Shown: positions 8,071 to 14,693, counted from the stretch's first letter. The stretch is 16,144 nucleotides of DNA from CAVVIO01 sp963748095 (GCA_963748095.1 CAVVIO010000060.1:1-16144); one strand, 5' to 3'. The notes: a model not told the origin generated them from the sequence alone. Made by a program: numbers and translations.

Positions 8071-10086
8071 ATGTTTAAAAATATTTTGTATTGCTTACTG
8101 GTTCTGATGTTTGCCTGTTCGCCAAAGAAAACAGTAAAAGATAGTAAACCACAGAACTGGACAAATTACGTTCGTACTGCGGGACATGGTTTGGATAAAG
8201 AGAATATCAATGCCACTATAAACGATGCCGTTGAAACCCACCTTTTCGGGATAGAAGTAGACAATGATATTCCCGGCCGCTACGAAAGCTTTCTTGATCC
8301 CTCCGAAAAATTGGAAGCTATACGGCTGATGGCAACTCGCGCCCATGAAATAAATAATTATGCCTTTGTTTATGTGGCCGGATTGGAATGCATTACAGCC
8401 CATGCCGATTCATCAGAACATACCTTTTTTAAGGATCATCCGGACTGGGTACAGCGCGATATTCATAATCGCCCGGCCATGTTTGGTGGTGGCGACGCTT
8501 TCTGGATAACCAGTGGTGATGAGGACGTCTGGATTTCGCCTTATGCCCCCGAATGGCGAAAAAAATATATGGAACGCATTCGCCAGATAGCTGCTACCGG
8601 AATCGATGGAATTTATGTGGACATCCCTTATTGGATGACTCATTTTGATGGCTGGGAAAATACCTGGGCAAGTTTTGATGATTATACAGTTGAAGCTTTT
8701 AAGAAGAAAACCGGGATTGATGCCGGAAAAGATTTGAAATTAGGTGATTTTTCTGATCCGAATTTCAGGAAGTGGATTGATTTCCGTATTGAGACGCTTA
8801 CCCAATTTATGGCCGGGATTGCTAAAACAGCAAAATCAGTAAATCCTGAATGCAAAATTATAGCTGAAATTTACCCGGGAATTGGAGAAGAGGCCGTACG
8901 GGTTGGCGCCGATGTGTACGAAATGTACAAGGTGGTAGATGTTATAGCCCATGAATACAGCGGAGGAGGAGGTAATGCGGCAAGCAGGAATCCTCAGGAC
9001 TGGTTTCAAAGGATGGTTGGCATGTATACCTTCAGGGCCTTTGCCGAAGGGAAAGCTTCATGGATGTTAAGTTATTCATGGAATCACGATAACAAAGTTG
9101 ATCCTGTGGAGCCCATGAAGAACCTGGCACTTTCTAATCTGATGGCAGGAACAAATAACTGGGATGCCCGTGGGTATGTAATGTCCGGATCGAATGATTT
9201 GGAGACCAGAAAAGTCCTTTACCAATGGATTGCTGAAAACGACTCAATTTTTTATAAACCGCGCAATCCGATCAACCCCATCGGAATTTATTTTTCACCT
9301 GAAACCAGGAATTATTATGCCGATAGTTTTATAGAGTCCTACCAGGGTATAATGGAAATGATGTTGCAGGGACATATGGAATTCCAAATTGTTACCCCGC
9401 GAACCCTGAAAGAATTTAAGGGAAAGATTTTAATTCTTCCCGATGTAAAATGTGTATCAGCAGAGGAAGCATCGCTGTTTGAAAAGTATATTGCAGATGG
9501 TAATGGCCTTATTATTACCGGTGAGACCGGGAGGTATGATGACAAAGGAGAGGAATATAAGGAGAATATTGTATTTAAAACTTTAAATATTCCACCCCCG
9601 AAAGAAAAGCTGCTGTCAATGGATGAGCAAAAGAAGTTTATTTACTATCCGCAATGTCCCGGGAAAATCTACTCAAAACTAATAAAAAGTGAATTTAATG
9701 AAGCCGCGTGGAAAGCTGAATACCTAAATACAAGCTTCTTTACTTATCTGAATAGATTTAAGATGGAGATATACCGGCATTTTAACTTTGTTCCAAAAAC
9801 AACTATAGAAGCTTCACCATTTGTTTCCACGCAAATAGCAATGGTTGATGGAAAACCCCATGTTTTCCTGGCTAATTTTTCAGGATTAAAATCGAATGAA
9901 ATTGCAAAACAAATTTCTGAAAAAGGTATAAAAATTCAATTTAGCGGAACGGAGCATGCCAGGGTAATTTATTTACCGTTTTTAGGTGAAAAAAAGGAGC
10001 TGGATGCTCAGTTTAATAACGGGAAGATTACATGCACACTTCCCATTGTTGAGAAGGGTGGTGTTGTTTGGCTTGAAAATAATTAA
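8071..10086 (+). CDS. Lipoprotein, GHL6-like putative glycosidase
   Basis: The 671-residue protein has a signal-peptidase-II signal (MFKNILYCLLVLMFACS, lipid on C16), so it is membrane-anchored. Residues about 28-380 resemble hypothetical glycosyl hydrolase 6 / GH42-related barrels: FFKDHPDWVQRDIHNRP (119-135), WISPYAPEWRKKY (154-166), GIDGIYVDIPYW (177-188, candidate catalytic D184) and KIIAEIYPG (262-270, candidate E266). Residues about 400-510 look like the class-I-amidotransferase-like trimerisation domain of beta-galactosidases (KGKILILPDVKCVSAEEASL, then YIADGNGLIITGETG). A beta-sandwich tail ends in GGVVWLEN. It follows the Tat-exported protein by 29 bases with an A-rich RBS, so the two probably act on the same exported or imported glycan. 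The substrate cannot be read from the sequence. Confidence 0.88.
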   Translation: MFKNILYCLLVLMFACSPKKTVKDSKPQNWTNYVRTAGHGLDKENINATINDAVETHLFGIEVDNDIPGRYESFLDPSEKLEAIRLMATRAHEINNYAFVYVAGLECITAHADSSEHTFFKDHPDWVQRDIHNRPAMFGGGDAFWITSGDEDVWISPYAPEWRKKYMERIRQIAATGIDGIYVDIPYWMTHFDGWENTWASFDDYTVEAFKKKTGIDAGKDLKLGDFSDPNFRKWIDFRIETLTQFMAGIAKTAKSVNPECKIIAEIYPGIGEEAVRVGADVYEMYKVVDVIAHEYSGGGGNAASRNPQDWFQRMVGMYTFRAFAEGKASWMLSYSWNHDNKVDPVEPMKNLALSNLMAGTNNWDARGYVMSGSNDLETRKVLYQWIAENDSIFYKPRNPINPIGIYFSPETRNYYADSFIESYQGIMEMMLQGHMEFQIVTPRTLKEFKGKILILPDVKCVSAEEASLFEKYIADGNGLIITGETGRYDDKGEEYKENIVFKTLNIPPPKEKLLSMDEQKKFIYYPQCPGKIYSKLIKSEFNEAAWKAEYLNTSFFTYLNRFKMEIYRHFNFVPKTTIEASPFVSTQIAMVDGKPHVFLANFSGLKSNEIAKQISEKGIKIQFSGTEHARVIYLPFLGEKKELDAQFNNGKITCTLPIVEKGGVVWLENN

Positions 10087-10121
10087 TTATTACTTCCCTT
10101 TATGGTAGTTCATAAAAATCA

Positions 10122-10220
10122 TTTGTTTTTATCGGAAAATCCTTACCATTCATTTCCCGTACCTGAAGTTAAAAATTAAGGAAAGTAGAGTAGGGTATAA
10201 ATGTCTAAAAAACCATTCGA
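10122..10220 (+). promoter_or_regulatory. Promoter-leader repeat, class B, diverged partial copy
   Basis: TTTG (10122-10125) is followed after 18 nt by TACCATTC, a damaged version of the usual box. The leader part TTTCCCGTACC ... GGAAAGTAGAGTAGGGTATAA is well conserved with the copies at 3494 and 11824; after TCTAAAAAAC (about 10212) similarity ends. Transcription from here would give a leader of about 220 nt for the lipoprotein gene at 10374. A tiny ORF (MSKKPFDSMEIDYTKG) starts at 10200. The stretch to 10373 holds nothing else I can name apart from a 10-bp palindrome TTGTGCACAA at 10306-10315. Confidence 0.45.
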
Positions 10221-10373
10221 TAGTATGGAAATAGATTATACCAAAGGTTGACTATAATTCGGGTATATAAAAATAGTGTATAGTTTTATACTACATACAA
10301 GCTAGTTGTGCACAAACCAAGCAACCAAACAACGTGATTAAACATCAAGATTAAAACCAAAATAAATTCGAAT

Positions 10374-10943
10374 ATGAGAAATTTAGTTTTAATAATTGCT
10401 AGTTTGATTCTGATTATATCATGTGAAAAAGATAAAGATCTGGTCGATTATCAATTGTATTCAGTAAAACCAGAGGTGCCATTAAATGATTCATTGGATA
10501 TTAATTCTGACCAAATATTTGACTTTGTGATTAGTTACAAAGAATTTGCAACATATGACGAACCGTCTTCGGCTGGAAGCATTATTGGTTCGATAAGTCC
10601 ATTACATCAAAATCAATTATTATATCGTAATAATGTTGGCAATTTATTTTTGAATATTAATGATACAATAAGAAAAGTTTCAAATTCAAATTCTGATTGG
10701 AATGGATACAGTGCCGTTTTAATCAGTATTGGTAGAGATTATCAAAATTGGGACAGAACTTGGACAATCTTATCTGAAAATACTGGTTTCTATTTCTTAG
10801 CTTATAAACTCGTTCTTTTTAATTCTGAGAAAATTGGTTGGATATGTTTCAATTTTGACACAACAAACGGCAAAATGTCAATTACAGATGGAGATAATTC
10901 TAACAATAACGAGTTGATTATTAATAAAAAAATCATAGATTAA
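10374..10943 (+). CDS. Hypothetical lipoprotein
   Basis: The 189-residue product begins MRNLVLIIASLILIISCEKDKD; the lipobox LIISC puts the lipidated cysteine at residue 17, and the acidic/lysine residues after it are typical of Bacteroidota lipoproteins. The body contains DSLDINSDQIFDFVISY (about 39-55), a pattern common in surface lipoproteins that open with a DxNxDxxxDF calcium-loop-like segment. The rest is beta-rich and ends in IINKKIID. No family was recognised. ATG at 10374 is the only start that gives a signal sequence. The gene is AT-rich, stands alone, and is followed 12 bases later by a 118-bp imperfect palindrome. Confidence 0.8.
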   Translation: MRNLVLIIASLILIISCEKDKDLVDYQLYSVKPEVPLNDSLDINSDQIFDFVISYKEFATYDEPSSAGSIIGSISPLHQNQLLYRNNVGNLFLNINDTIRKVSNSNSDWNGYSAVLISIGRDYQNWDRTWTILSENTGFYFLAYKLVLFNSEKIGWICFNFDTTNGKMSITDGDNSNNNELIINKKIID

Positions 10944-10955
10944 AAGGCCAGTGCA

Positions 10956-11073
10956 CACTTTGTAAATTGCATTGCGGGGTTCGCGCGGTACATTGTTTCC
11001 GCTCCTTTCTTGACCGTCATCCCGATTCTCGGGACTGACGCTCTTCGAACTCCGCAACGACAACATACAAGTG
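10956..11073. repeat. Large imperfect palindrome with nested hairpin
   Basis: TTGCGGGGTTCG (10972-10983) pairs with CGAACTCCGCAA (11046-11057) with one G-T mismatch. Outside it, CACTT..GTA (10956-10963) pairs with TACAAGTG (11066-11073). Inside, CGTCA-CCCGA (11015-11025) pairs with TCGGGA-TGACG (11029-11040) around TTC. This gives a long cruciform or foldback of about 118 bp. It is much more G+C-rich than both neighbouring genes. It could be a MITE, an attC-like site or a bidirectional terminator. No coding frame here is convincing. Confidence 0.6.
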
Positions 11074-11156
11074 ACCGTTCTGCATAATTTTCGGAGAGCA
11101 GCCGATGACTAATAATTATATACAAAACTGATAACCAATATTAACTTGATTGACTG

Positions 11157-11702
11157 ATGAATAATTTGAAAGAAAGAATAAATGAAGCACTGATATTACT
11201 TTATGATTTTGTTAGAAATCCATTTCATAAACCGATTGATAAATTGGATGATGATAAGAGTTTGGTTTTTTTAGCATCAATATTATCAGGAATTACAGTT
11301 GTCGTAAGATTTTTAAATACACCGATGGATAATTGGGTATATGTTGCCTACCTTTTAGGAGGTTTACTTTTAACACCTCTATTTGGACTAATAGTAGTTC
11401 ATTTTAAAGGAGCAATATTTGGTTTGTATTTAACATATATTGCATCACCAATTTTTAAAGTCCAGTTAACTGACTTTCTTAAAGCTAAACAAATTGCGAC
11501 ATTTACTACAATTGGATTAATTGTATCATCCGTTCCAAGTTTAGCGAATGTTGGGATTGTTATTGGATTAGTTATTGAAATATTAGGACTATATAAATTA
11601 TTTAAACTTGATTTATTAAAATCATTATCGATTGCGATTATTTATTATGCATTGTGGTGGGGATTGATTTTCTTAATTGCTAAAGGGACAGCATGGATTT
11701 AA
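11157..11702 (+). CDS. Multi-spanning inner-membrane protein, Yip1-like
   Basis: The 181-residue product has a short charged N-terminus (MNNLKERINEALILLYDFVRNPFHKPID) and then about five hydrophobic segments: 36-52 (LVFLASILSGITVVVRF), 62-82 (YVAYLLGGLLLTPLFGLIVVH), 85-100, 116-146 and 158-176. The order, an amphipathic N-terminal helix followed by a membrane bundle that begins with NP, resembles bacterial Yip1/YIP1-domain proteins, but I rate that as only possible. No catalytic motif is visible. ATG at 11157 directly follows a TGA (11154-11156). The gene is AT-rich and has no partner within 80 bases. Confidence 0.75.
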   Translation: MNNLKERINEALILLYDFVRNPFHKPIDKLDDDKSLVFLASILSGITVVVRFLNTPMDNWVYVAYLLGGLLLTPLFGLIVVHFKGAIFGLYLTYIASPIFKVQLTDFLKAKQIATFTTIGLIVSSVPSLANVGIVIGLVIEILGLYKLFKLDLLKSLSIAIIYYALWWGLIFLIAKGTAWI

Positions 11703-11754
11703 TTGATATTTATAGATGGATTGAATAAAAAACTAAGCGCAATCAAGTAGGCTG

Positions 11755-11777
11755 CCGATAGCCTGATAGCCTATCGG
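11755..11777 (+). terminator. Hairpin CCGATAG / CTATCGG
   Basis: Perfect 7-bp stem (11755-11761 with 11771-11777) and a 9-nt loop that itself repeats GATAGC, located 52 bases after the membrane-protein stop. A T-run is missing, so termination is uncertain; it may be a repeat palindrome. Confidence 0.35.
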
Positions 11778-11784
11778 AGAACCT

Positions 11785-11811
11785 GTCACTCGTCACTTGT
11801 CACCATGTCAC
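11785..11811 (+). repeat. Four spaced GTCAC pentamers
   Basis: GTCAC occurs at 11785, 11792, 11799 and 11807 (spacings 7, 7 and 8 bases), 13 bases upstream of the TTTG box at 11824. Degenerate versions precede the copies at 1385 (one GTCAC at 1373) and 6110. It could be a regulator binding array or just low-complexity repeat. Confidence 0.4.
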
Positions 11812-11823
11812 CTCCAAAAAAAA

Positions 11824-12076
11824 TTTGCTTTTTCCCAAATTATCCTTTACATTTATTTCCCGTACCGGAAGTTGGAAATTGAGGAAAGTAGAGTAGGGGT
11901 ATAAAAGTCTAAAAAACAGCCGAAAATGTAGACGCATATTTCAGATCGTAAATTGAAAAGTATAAAAAGTCCGGCAGATGAATTATTTGATAATAAAGCA
12001 CCCCATATTTAAAAAGCTATATGAAAAATAAACACAATACGCTTTTAAACAAGTTGGGCGCAATTTCACAAAGGGA
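11824..12076 (+). promoter_or_regulatory. Promoter-leader repeat, class B, copy 2
   Basis: TTTG (11824-11827), 20 nt, TACATTTA (11848-11855), then the leader TTTCCCGTACC ... GGAAAGTAGAGTAGGGG. It aligns with 3494-3767 over nearly its whole length; the other copy has an extra insertion of about 20 bases. The first small ORF is broken here (ATG at 11926 is followed at once by TAG), while the second (12021-12080) is kept as MKNKHNTLLNKLGAISQRD. The predicted leader for the lipoprotein at 12114 is about 250 nt. Confidence 0.6.
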
Positions 12077-12113
12077 TTGACTTTTTGGATAAATTAGATT
12101 TTTTTATGAAAAT

Positions 12114-12827
12114 ATGAGATATATAATTCTGATACTTATCTTCCCGATTATTTATAGTTGCATTGGAAATCCAGGTAAAAAAAGTATTGTATTTGAAAAG
12201 GAAGAACATTCTTTAGATTCAATCGAGAATCATGTAGATACCTTAAATTATTTTCTTGATGAAAAATCTAATCGACTTTTTACAAAGAGATTTTTTTCTT
12301 TAATCACGTATATTGATTCAATGGGGTACAAATTTGATACAAACCGTTATAATCCTCCTGTAAAAAAGATTTTTTTAAATGGATATGTATTCTATGATTA
12401 CCGACTAGATGAGAAAGAACAATATAGATTTTACCATGCAGTTCAAGATGACTCGTTAGAATTATATCCAGAGAGAATTACTTTTAAAATAGAGCCATTT
12501 GAGAAAGCGAGTAAGATAGTAAGCTATTATTATTGCAGTAAGGTACCGAGAGTAAAAACATTTGGTGGTAAAAAGGAAAAATGGTATACAGATGGAATAA
12601 TTGATGAATGGGAGTTTCCTTCAGAATTTGAAGCAAAGCAGGCCTTTTTAGAGATGAAAATGGCTGAGCCCATAATTTATTTTAATTGTGGCGCATATTA
12701 TTTCTTTGATGAGAATTATCTGTACATTTTTCACACTCGCGCAAGTGGATTTATGCCCACTTTAAAACTTTTTTATGATTACTTTAAAGTTAAAATTAAA
12801 AACTGTGCCGACAACAAATATAAGTGA
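12114..12827 (+). CDS. Hypothetical lipoprotein
   Basis: The 237-residue product begins MRYIILILIFPIIYSCIGNPGKK; the lipobox IIYSC gives a lipidated cysteine at residue 16. The mature part is polar and rich in aromatic residues (FYDYRLDEKEQYRFYHAVQD, about 93-112; YYYCSK, about 138-143; FNCGAYYFFDENYLYIFHT, about 190-208) and ends in a short basic tail. No known domain was recognised. The start is ATG 12114; the ATG eight bases upstream stops at once. It follows class B leader copy 2. It is AT-rich and has the look of a mobile single-gene unit. Confidence 0.8.
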   Translation: MRYIILILIFPIIYSCIGNPGKKSIVFEKEEHSLDSIENHVDTLNYFLDEKSNRLFTKRFFSLITYIDSMGYKFDTNRYNPPVKKIFLNGYVFYDYRLDEKEQYRFYHAVQDDSLELYPERITFKIEPFEKASKIVSYYYCSKVPRVKTFGGKKEKWYTDGIIDEWEFPSEFEAKQAFLEMKMAEPIIYFNCGAYYFFDENYLYIFHTRASGFMPTLKLFYDYFKVKIKNCADNKYK

Positions 12828-12880
12828 GCCGGGTGTTGGTGGGTTTTTAAAGTTTTGTACCTTGGGTCAAAAATTCTACG

Positions 12881-12904
12881 GTGGATACGAACGTGGATAC
12901 GAAA
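12881..12904. repeat. Tandem duplication of a 12-bp unit
   Basis: GTGGATACGAAC (12881-12892) is followed directly by GTGGATACGAAA (12893-12904). It lies in the 142-base gap between two hypothetical genes. It may be a short duplication or a pair of binding sites. Confidence 0.5.
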
Positions 12905-12928
12905 TCCCAGCCTCCTCATATTGTCAAC

Positions 12929-12943
12929 GTTAGCCATAATTTT
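12929..12943. repeat. Left half of 15-bp inverted repeat around the 12970 gene
   Basis: GTTAGCCATAATTTT matches the reverse complement of AAAACTATGGCTAAC (14196-14210) in 14 of 15 positions. The right copy starts on the last base of the stop codon. The two copies enclose exactly one gene plus its short 5' region. Confidence 0.6.
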
Positions 12944-12969
12944 AGGAGCGACCTGCAAATAAATTACAT

Positions 12970-14196
12970 ATGAGAAAAAACCTGATAATTTTAGGATTAC
13001 TGATTAACTTAACTGGATTCACTCAGACAATTGAGGAACTTGAATTACAGCTTAGACAAACACCTATTTTGGAACTTGATTCAGTAAGACAAATTTGCAA
13101 CCAAATATTTAAACTTGATAAATACAATGAGTCGGCAATTTATTCTTTAATGGAATCATATCGTTATCAAACAGATAATTCTCCTGAAAATCTATTCTTT
13201 AGCGGGCGAGAAAAAGCTGATATTGATACGGCAGTTAATTACACAGATTCGATAAATATCTTCTTTCAAAACTTGATTAATAGTGATAAATTTAATCCAA
13301 AACCATATATTTTAAATGCGAAATTCCAATCTGAAGGCATTGCTGATTCTACCCGGATTGATTTTTTACAAACTGCCATAAATCTTGATAGTAATAACAT
13401 TACGGCTAATTATATGCTTGGACAAACTTATTACTACATTTTTAATAAAACAATAAATGAAGATGAAGATAGTCCTCAACTTCAAGATTTAGCATATAAT
13501 TCATATGAAAAATTAGTAAAAACATTTAGACTTGATAGTAGTTCAAGAATTACATTAAAATTCCCTTTAATTCAATTAGCAAATTATTTGAATGATTTAT
13601 CAAAGATTCAATATATTAAAGGTGTACAAATTTCAAATAGTTTGTATTTTCCTATAATATTATATTCAAAGTTAGCTGCGAACTGGGCGCTCGATTATAA
13701 AACGAATGTTTTAAGCGCTGCAGAAATTGCTTATATGCAAGTTGGAGGGATTAGCAGGCTTTTAGAATTTATGTCAGAAAAAAGTTTATTTAATACACCT
13801 GATTCTATTCAGGTATATCGATTCACATGGATAAGGAGTTTTCATAATAAGATTTCAATAAGATTAGAGAAAGTATCAGGAAATATTATGTTATATTGGA
13901 AAGAATGTAATGACCCTTATGAACCAACAGGTTTAAAAGTTGATAGTTCCAGAAAATTAACATTGAATGATTGGTATGGATTTAATGAAAAAATTGAGGA
14001 AATAAAATTTTGGGAAATGAAAACATTGGATGATGAATTTGATGGATTGGATGGTGCTAGCTGGATATTAGAAGGTTTTAACAAAAAATATCATCTTGTG
14101 GATAGATGGTCACCAATGGGCTCTAGTTTTCAAAAATGTTGCGAATACTTGATATCCTTAATTGATTTGAAAACAAATGAATTAAGAATATATTAA
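12970..14196 (+). CDS. Secreted protein with TPR-like helices, unknown function
   Basis: The 408-residue product has a signal peptide (MRKNLIILGLLINLTGFTQ). Residues about 25-215 are helical and look like degenerate tetratricopeptide repeats: KLDKYNESAIYSLMESYRY (48-66), then LQTAINLDSNNITANYMLGQ (133-152) and ILYSKLAANWALDYKTNVLS (230-249). The C-terminal third (about 285-400) is a distinct domain with KISIRLEKVSGNIMLYWKEC, DWYGFNEKIEEIKFW, GLDGASWILEG and RWSPMGSSFQKCCEYLISL; I have no firm name for it. It probably faces the periplasm. ATG at 12970 is preceded by an A-rich stretch. The gene is AT-rich and enclosed by a 15-bp inverted repeat. Confidence 0.82.
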   Translation: MRKNLIILGLLINLTGFTQTIEELELQLRQTPILELDSVRQICNQIFKLDKYNESAIYSLMESYRYQTDNSPENLFFSGREKADIDTAVNYTDSINIFFQNLINSDKFNPKPYILNAKFQSEGIADSTRIDFLQTAINLDSNNITANYMLGQTYYYIFNKTINEDEDSPQLQDLAYNSYEKLVKTFRLDSSSRITLKFPLIQLANYLNDLSKIQYIKGVQISNSLYFPIILYSKLAANWALDYKTNVLSAAEIAYMQVGGISRLLEFMSEKSLFNTPDSIQVYRFTWIRSFHNKISIRLEKVSGNIMLYWKECNDPYEPTGLKVDSSRKLTLNDWYGFNEKIEEIKFWEMKTLDDEFDGLDGASWILEGFNKKYHLVDRWSPMGSSFQKCCEYLISLIDLKTNELRIY

Positions 14197-14210
14197 AAAC
14201 TATGGCTAAC
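14196..14210. repeat. Right half of 15-bp inverted repeat around the 12970 gene
   Basis: AAAACTATGGCTAAC, partner of 12929-12943 (one mismatch). The inner GGCTAAC / GTTAGCC pair differs from the integron cores RYYYAAC / GTTRRRY at one position. Confidence 0.6.
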
Positions 14211-14238
14211 AGGCTCATACACCATATTCCCCCACCAT

Positions 14239-14261
14239 AGCGCAAGTTTGCAACTTGTGCT
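14239..14261. repeat. REP-like palindrome
   Basis: AGCGCAAGTT (14239-14248), loop TGC, AACTTGTGCT (14252-14261): a 10-bp stem with one G-T pair. It lies just after the inverted repeat and before the 42-bp dispersed block. It may be a REP element of the kind moved by Y1 (IS200-like) transposases, from memory of such palindromes and not proven here. Confidence 0.5.
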
Positions 14262-14273
14262 TCTTACCCATCC

Positions 14274-14315
14274 ATCCTGTACATCAAAAAAATCCCTTAA
14301 ATCGTGTTCAGACAA
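14274..14315. repeat. Dispersed 42-bp repeat, copy 2
   Basis: 38 of 42 bases equal 5965-6006 in the same orientation. In both places the block lies upstream of a TTTG-N20-TACnTTTA box (67 bases here, 104 bases at the first copy). That ordering may reflect a common composite repeat. Confidence 0.6.
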
Positions 14316-14519
14316 CATCCCCGGCATAAAAAGAAAGAAAACATTTCCTTAACCTTCCTGCCTGTAAGTTGATAAAATTAATTTGCTTTTTACCTGATAA
14401 TCACTTACATTTATCTCTCAAACGGTTAGAAAGAGAGAATTCAATTTTAGTTAAAAGCAGGCAGGATAAAAACCGTTTGCATTCGTTTACTAAACGGTTA
14501 AAAGAAATGCAAAACAGAT

Positions 14520-14633
14520 ATGAAAAACGAACTTACCAACTATCATAAATTTTATGATGGAATCAGTAAGTTAGTTGCAAACAAAAAACCGGTTCAAGCG
14601 TCCACTTGGACCTTTTTTGTTTTTGGACTATAA
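14520..14633 (+). CDS. Small ORF, 37 residues, over the terminator
   Basis: ATG at 14520 opens a 37-codon frame that ends with TAA at 14631-14633. Its last third is encoded by the terminator stem and T-run (ends QASTWTFFVFGL), so that part is shaped by RNA structure. It may be a leader peptide whose translation controls the hairpins, or not translated at all. There are no homologous domains I can name. Confidence 0.25.
   Translation: MKNELTNYHKFYDGISKLVANKKPVQASTWTFFVFGL
14591..14624 (+). terminator. Rho-independent terminator
   Basis: GGTTCAAG (14591-14598), loop CGTCCA, CTTGGACC (14605-14612): an 8-bp stem with one G-T pair, followed by TTTTTTGTTTTT. An A-run (ACAAAAAA) precedes the stem. 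This is the best terminator in the window. Confidence 0.8.
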
Positions 14634-14693
14634 CAGTTTTTTCGTGATTTGGGGCTTTGGACAGTGGGGAAATTAAAAGAGCGAGATATGAGA

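Larger units (their letters stand above)
14382..14633 (+). ncRNA. Promoter, structured class A leader and terminator (candidate small RNA or attenuated leader)
   Basis: TTTG (14382-14385), 20 nt, TACATTTA (14406-14413) form the promoter. The transcript would start near 14420 and end at the terminator 14591-14624, about 205 nt. It contains TCTCTC / GAGAGA (14414-14419 with 14433-14438), AACCGTTT (14471-14478) that can pair with AAACGGTT at either 14420-14427 or 14492-14499, and TTTGCATT (14476-14483) that can pair with AATGCAAA (14506-14513). These pairings overlap, so alternative folds are possible. A 37-codon ORF (14520-14633, begins MKNELTNYHKFYDGISKLVA) lies at its end and overlaps the terminator. 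No longer gene follows. Confidence 0.45.

Noticed and set aside
8095..9545. Several minus-strand frames inside the lipoprotein glycosidase gene
   Set aside because: They lie wholly within a long gene with clear family motifs and have no RBS or domain.
10878..11125. Two minus-strand frames over the 118-bp palindrome
   Set aside because: They are created by the palindrome's G+C-rich arms; no start context or protein features.
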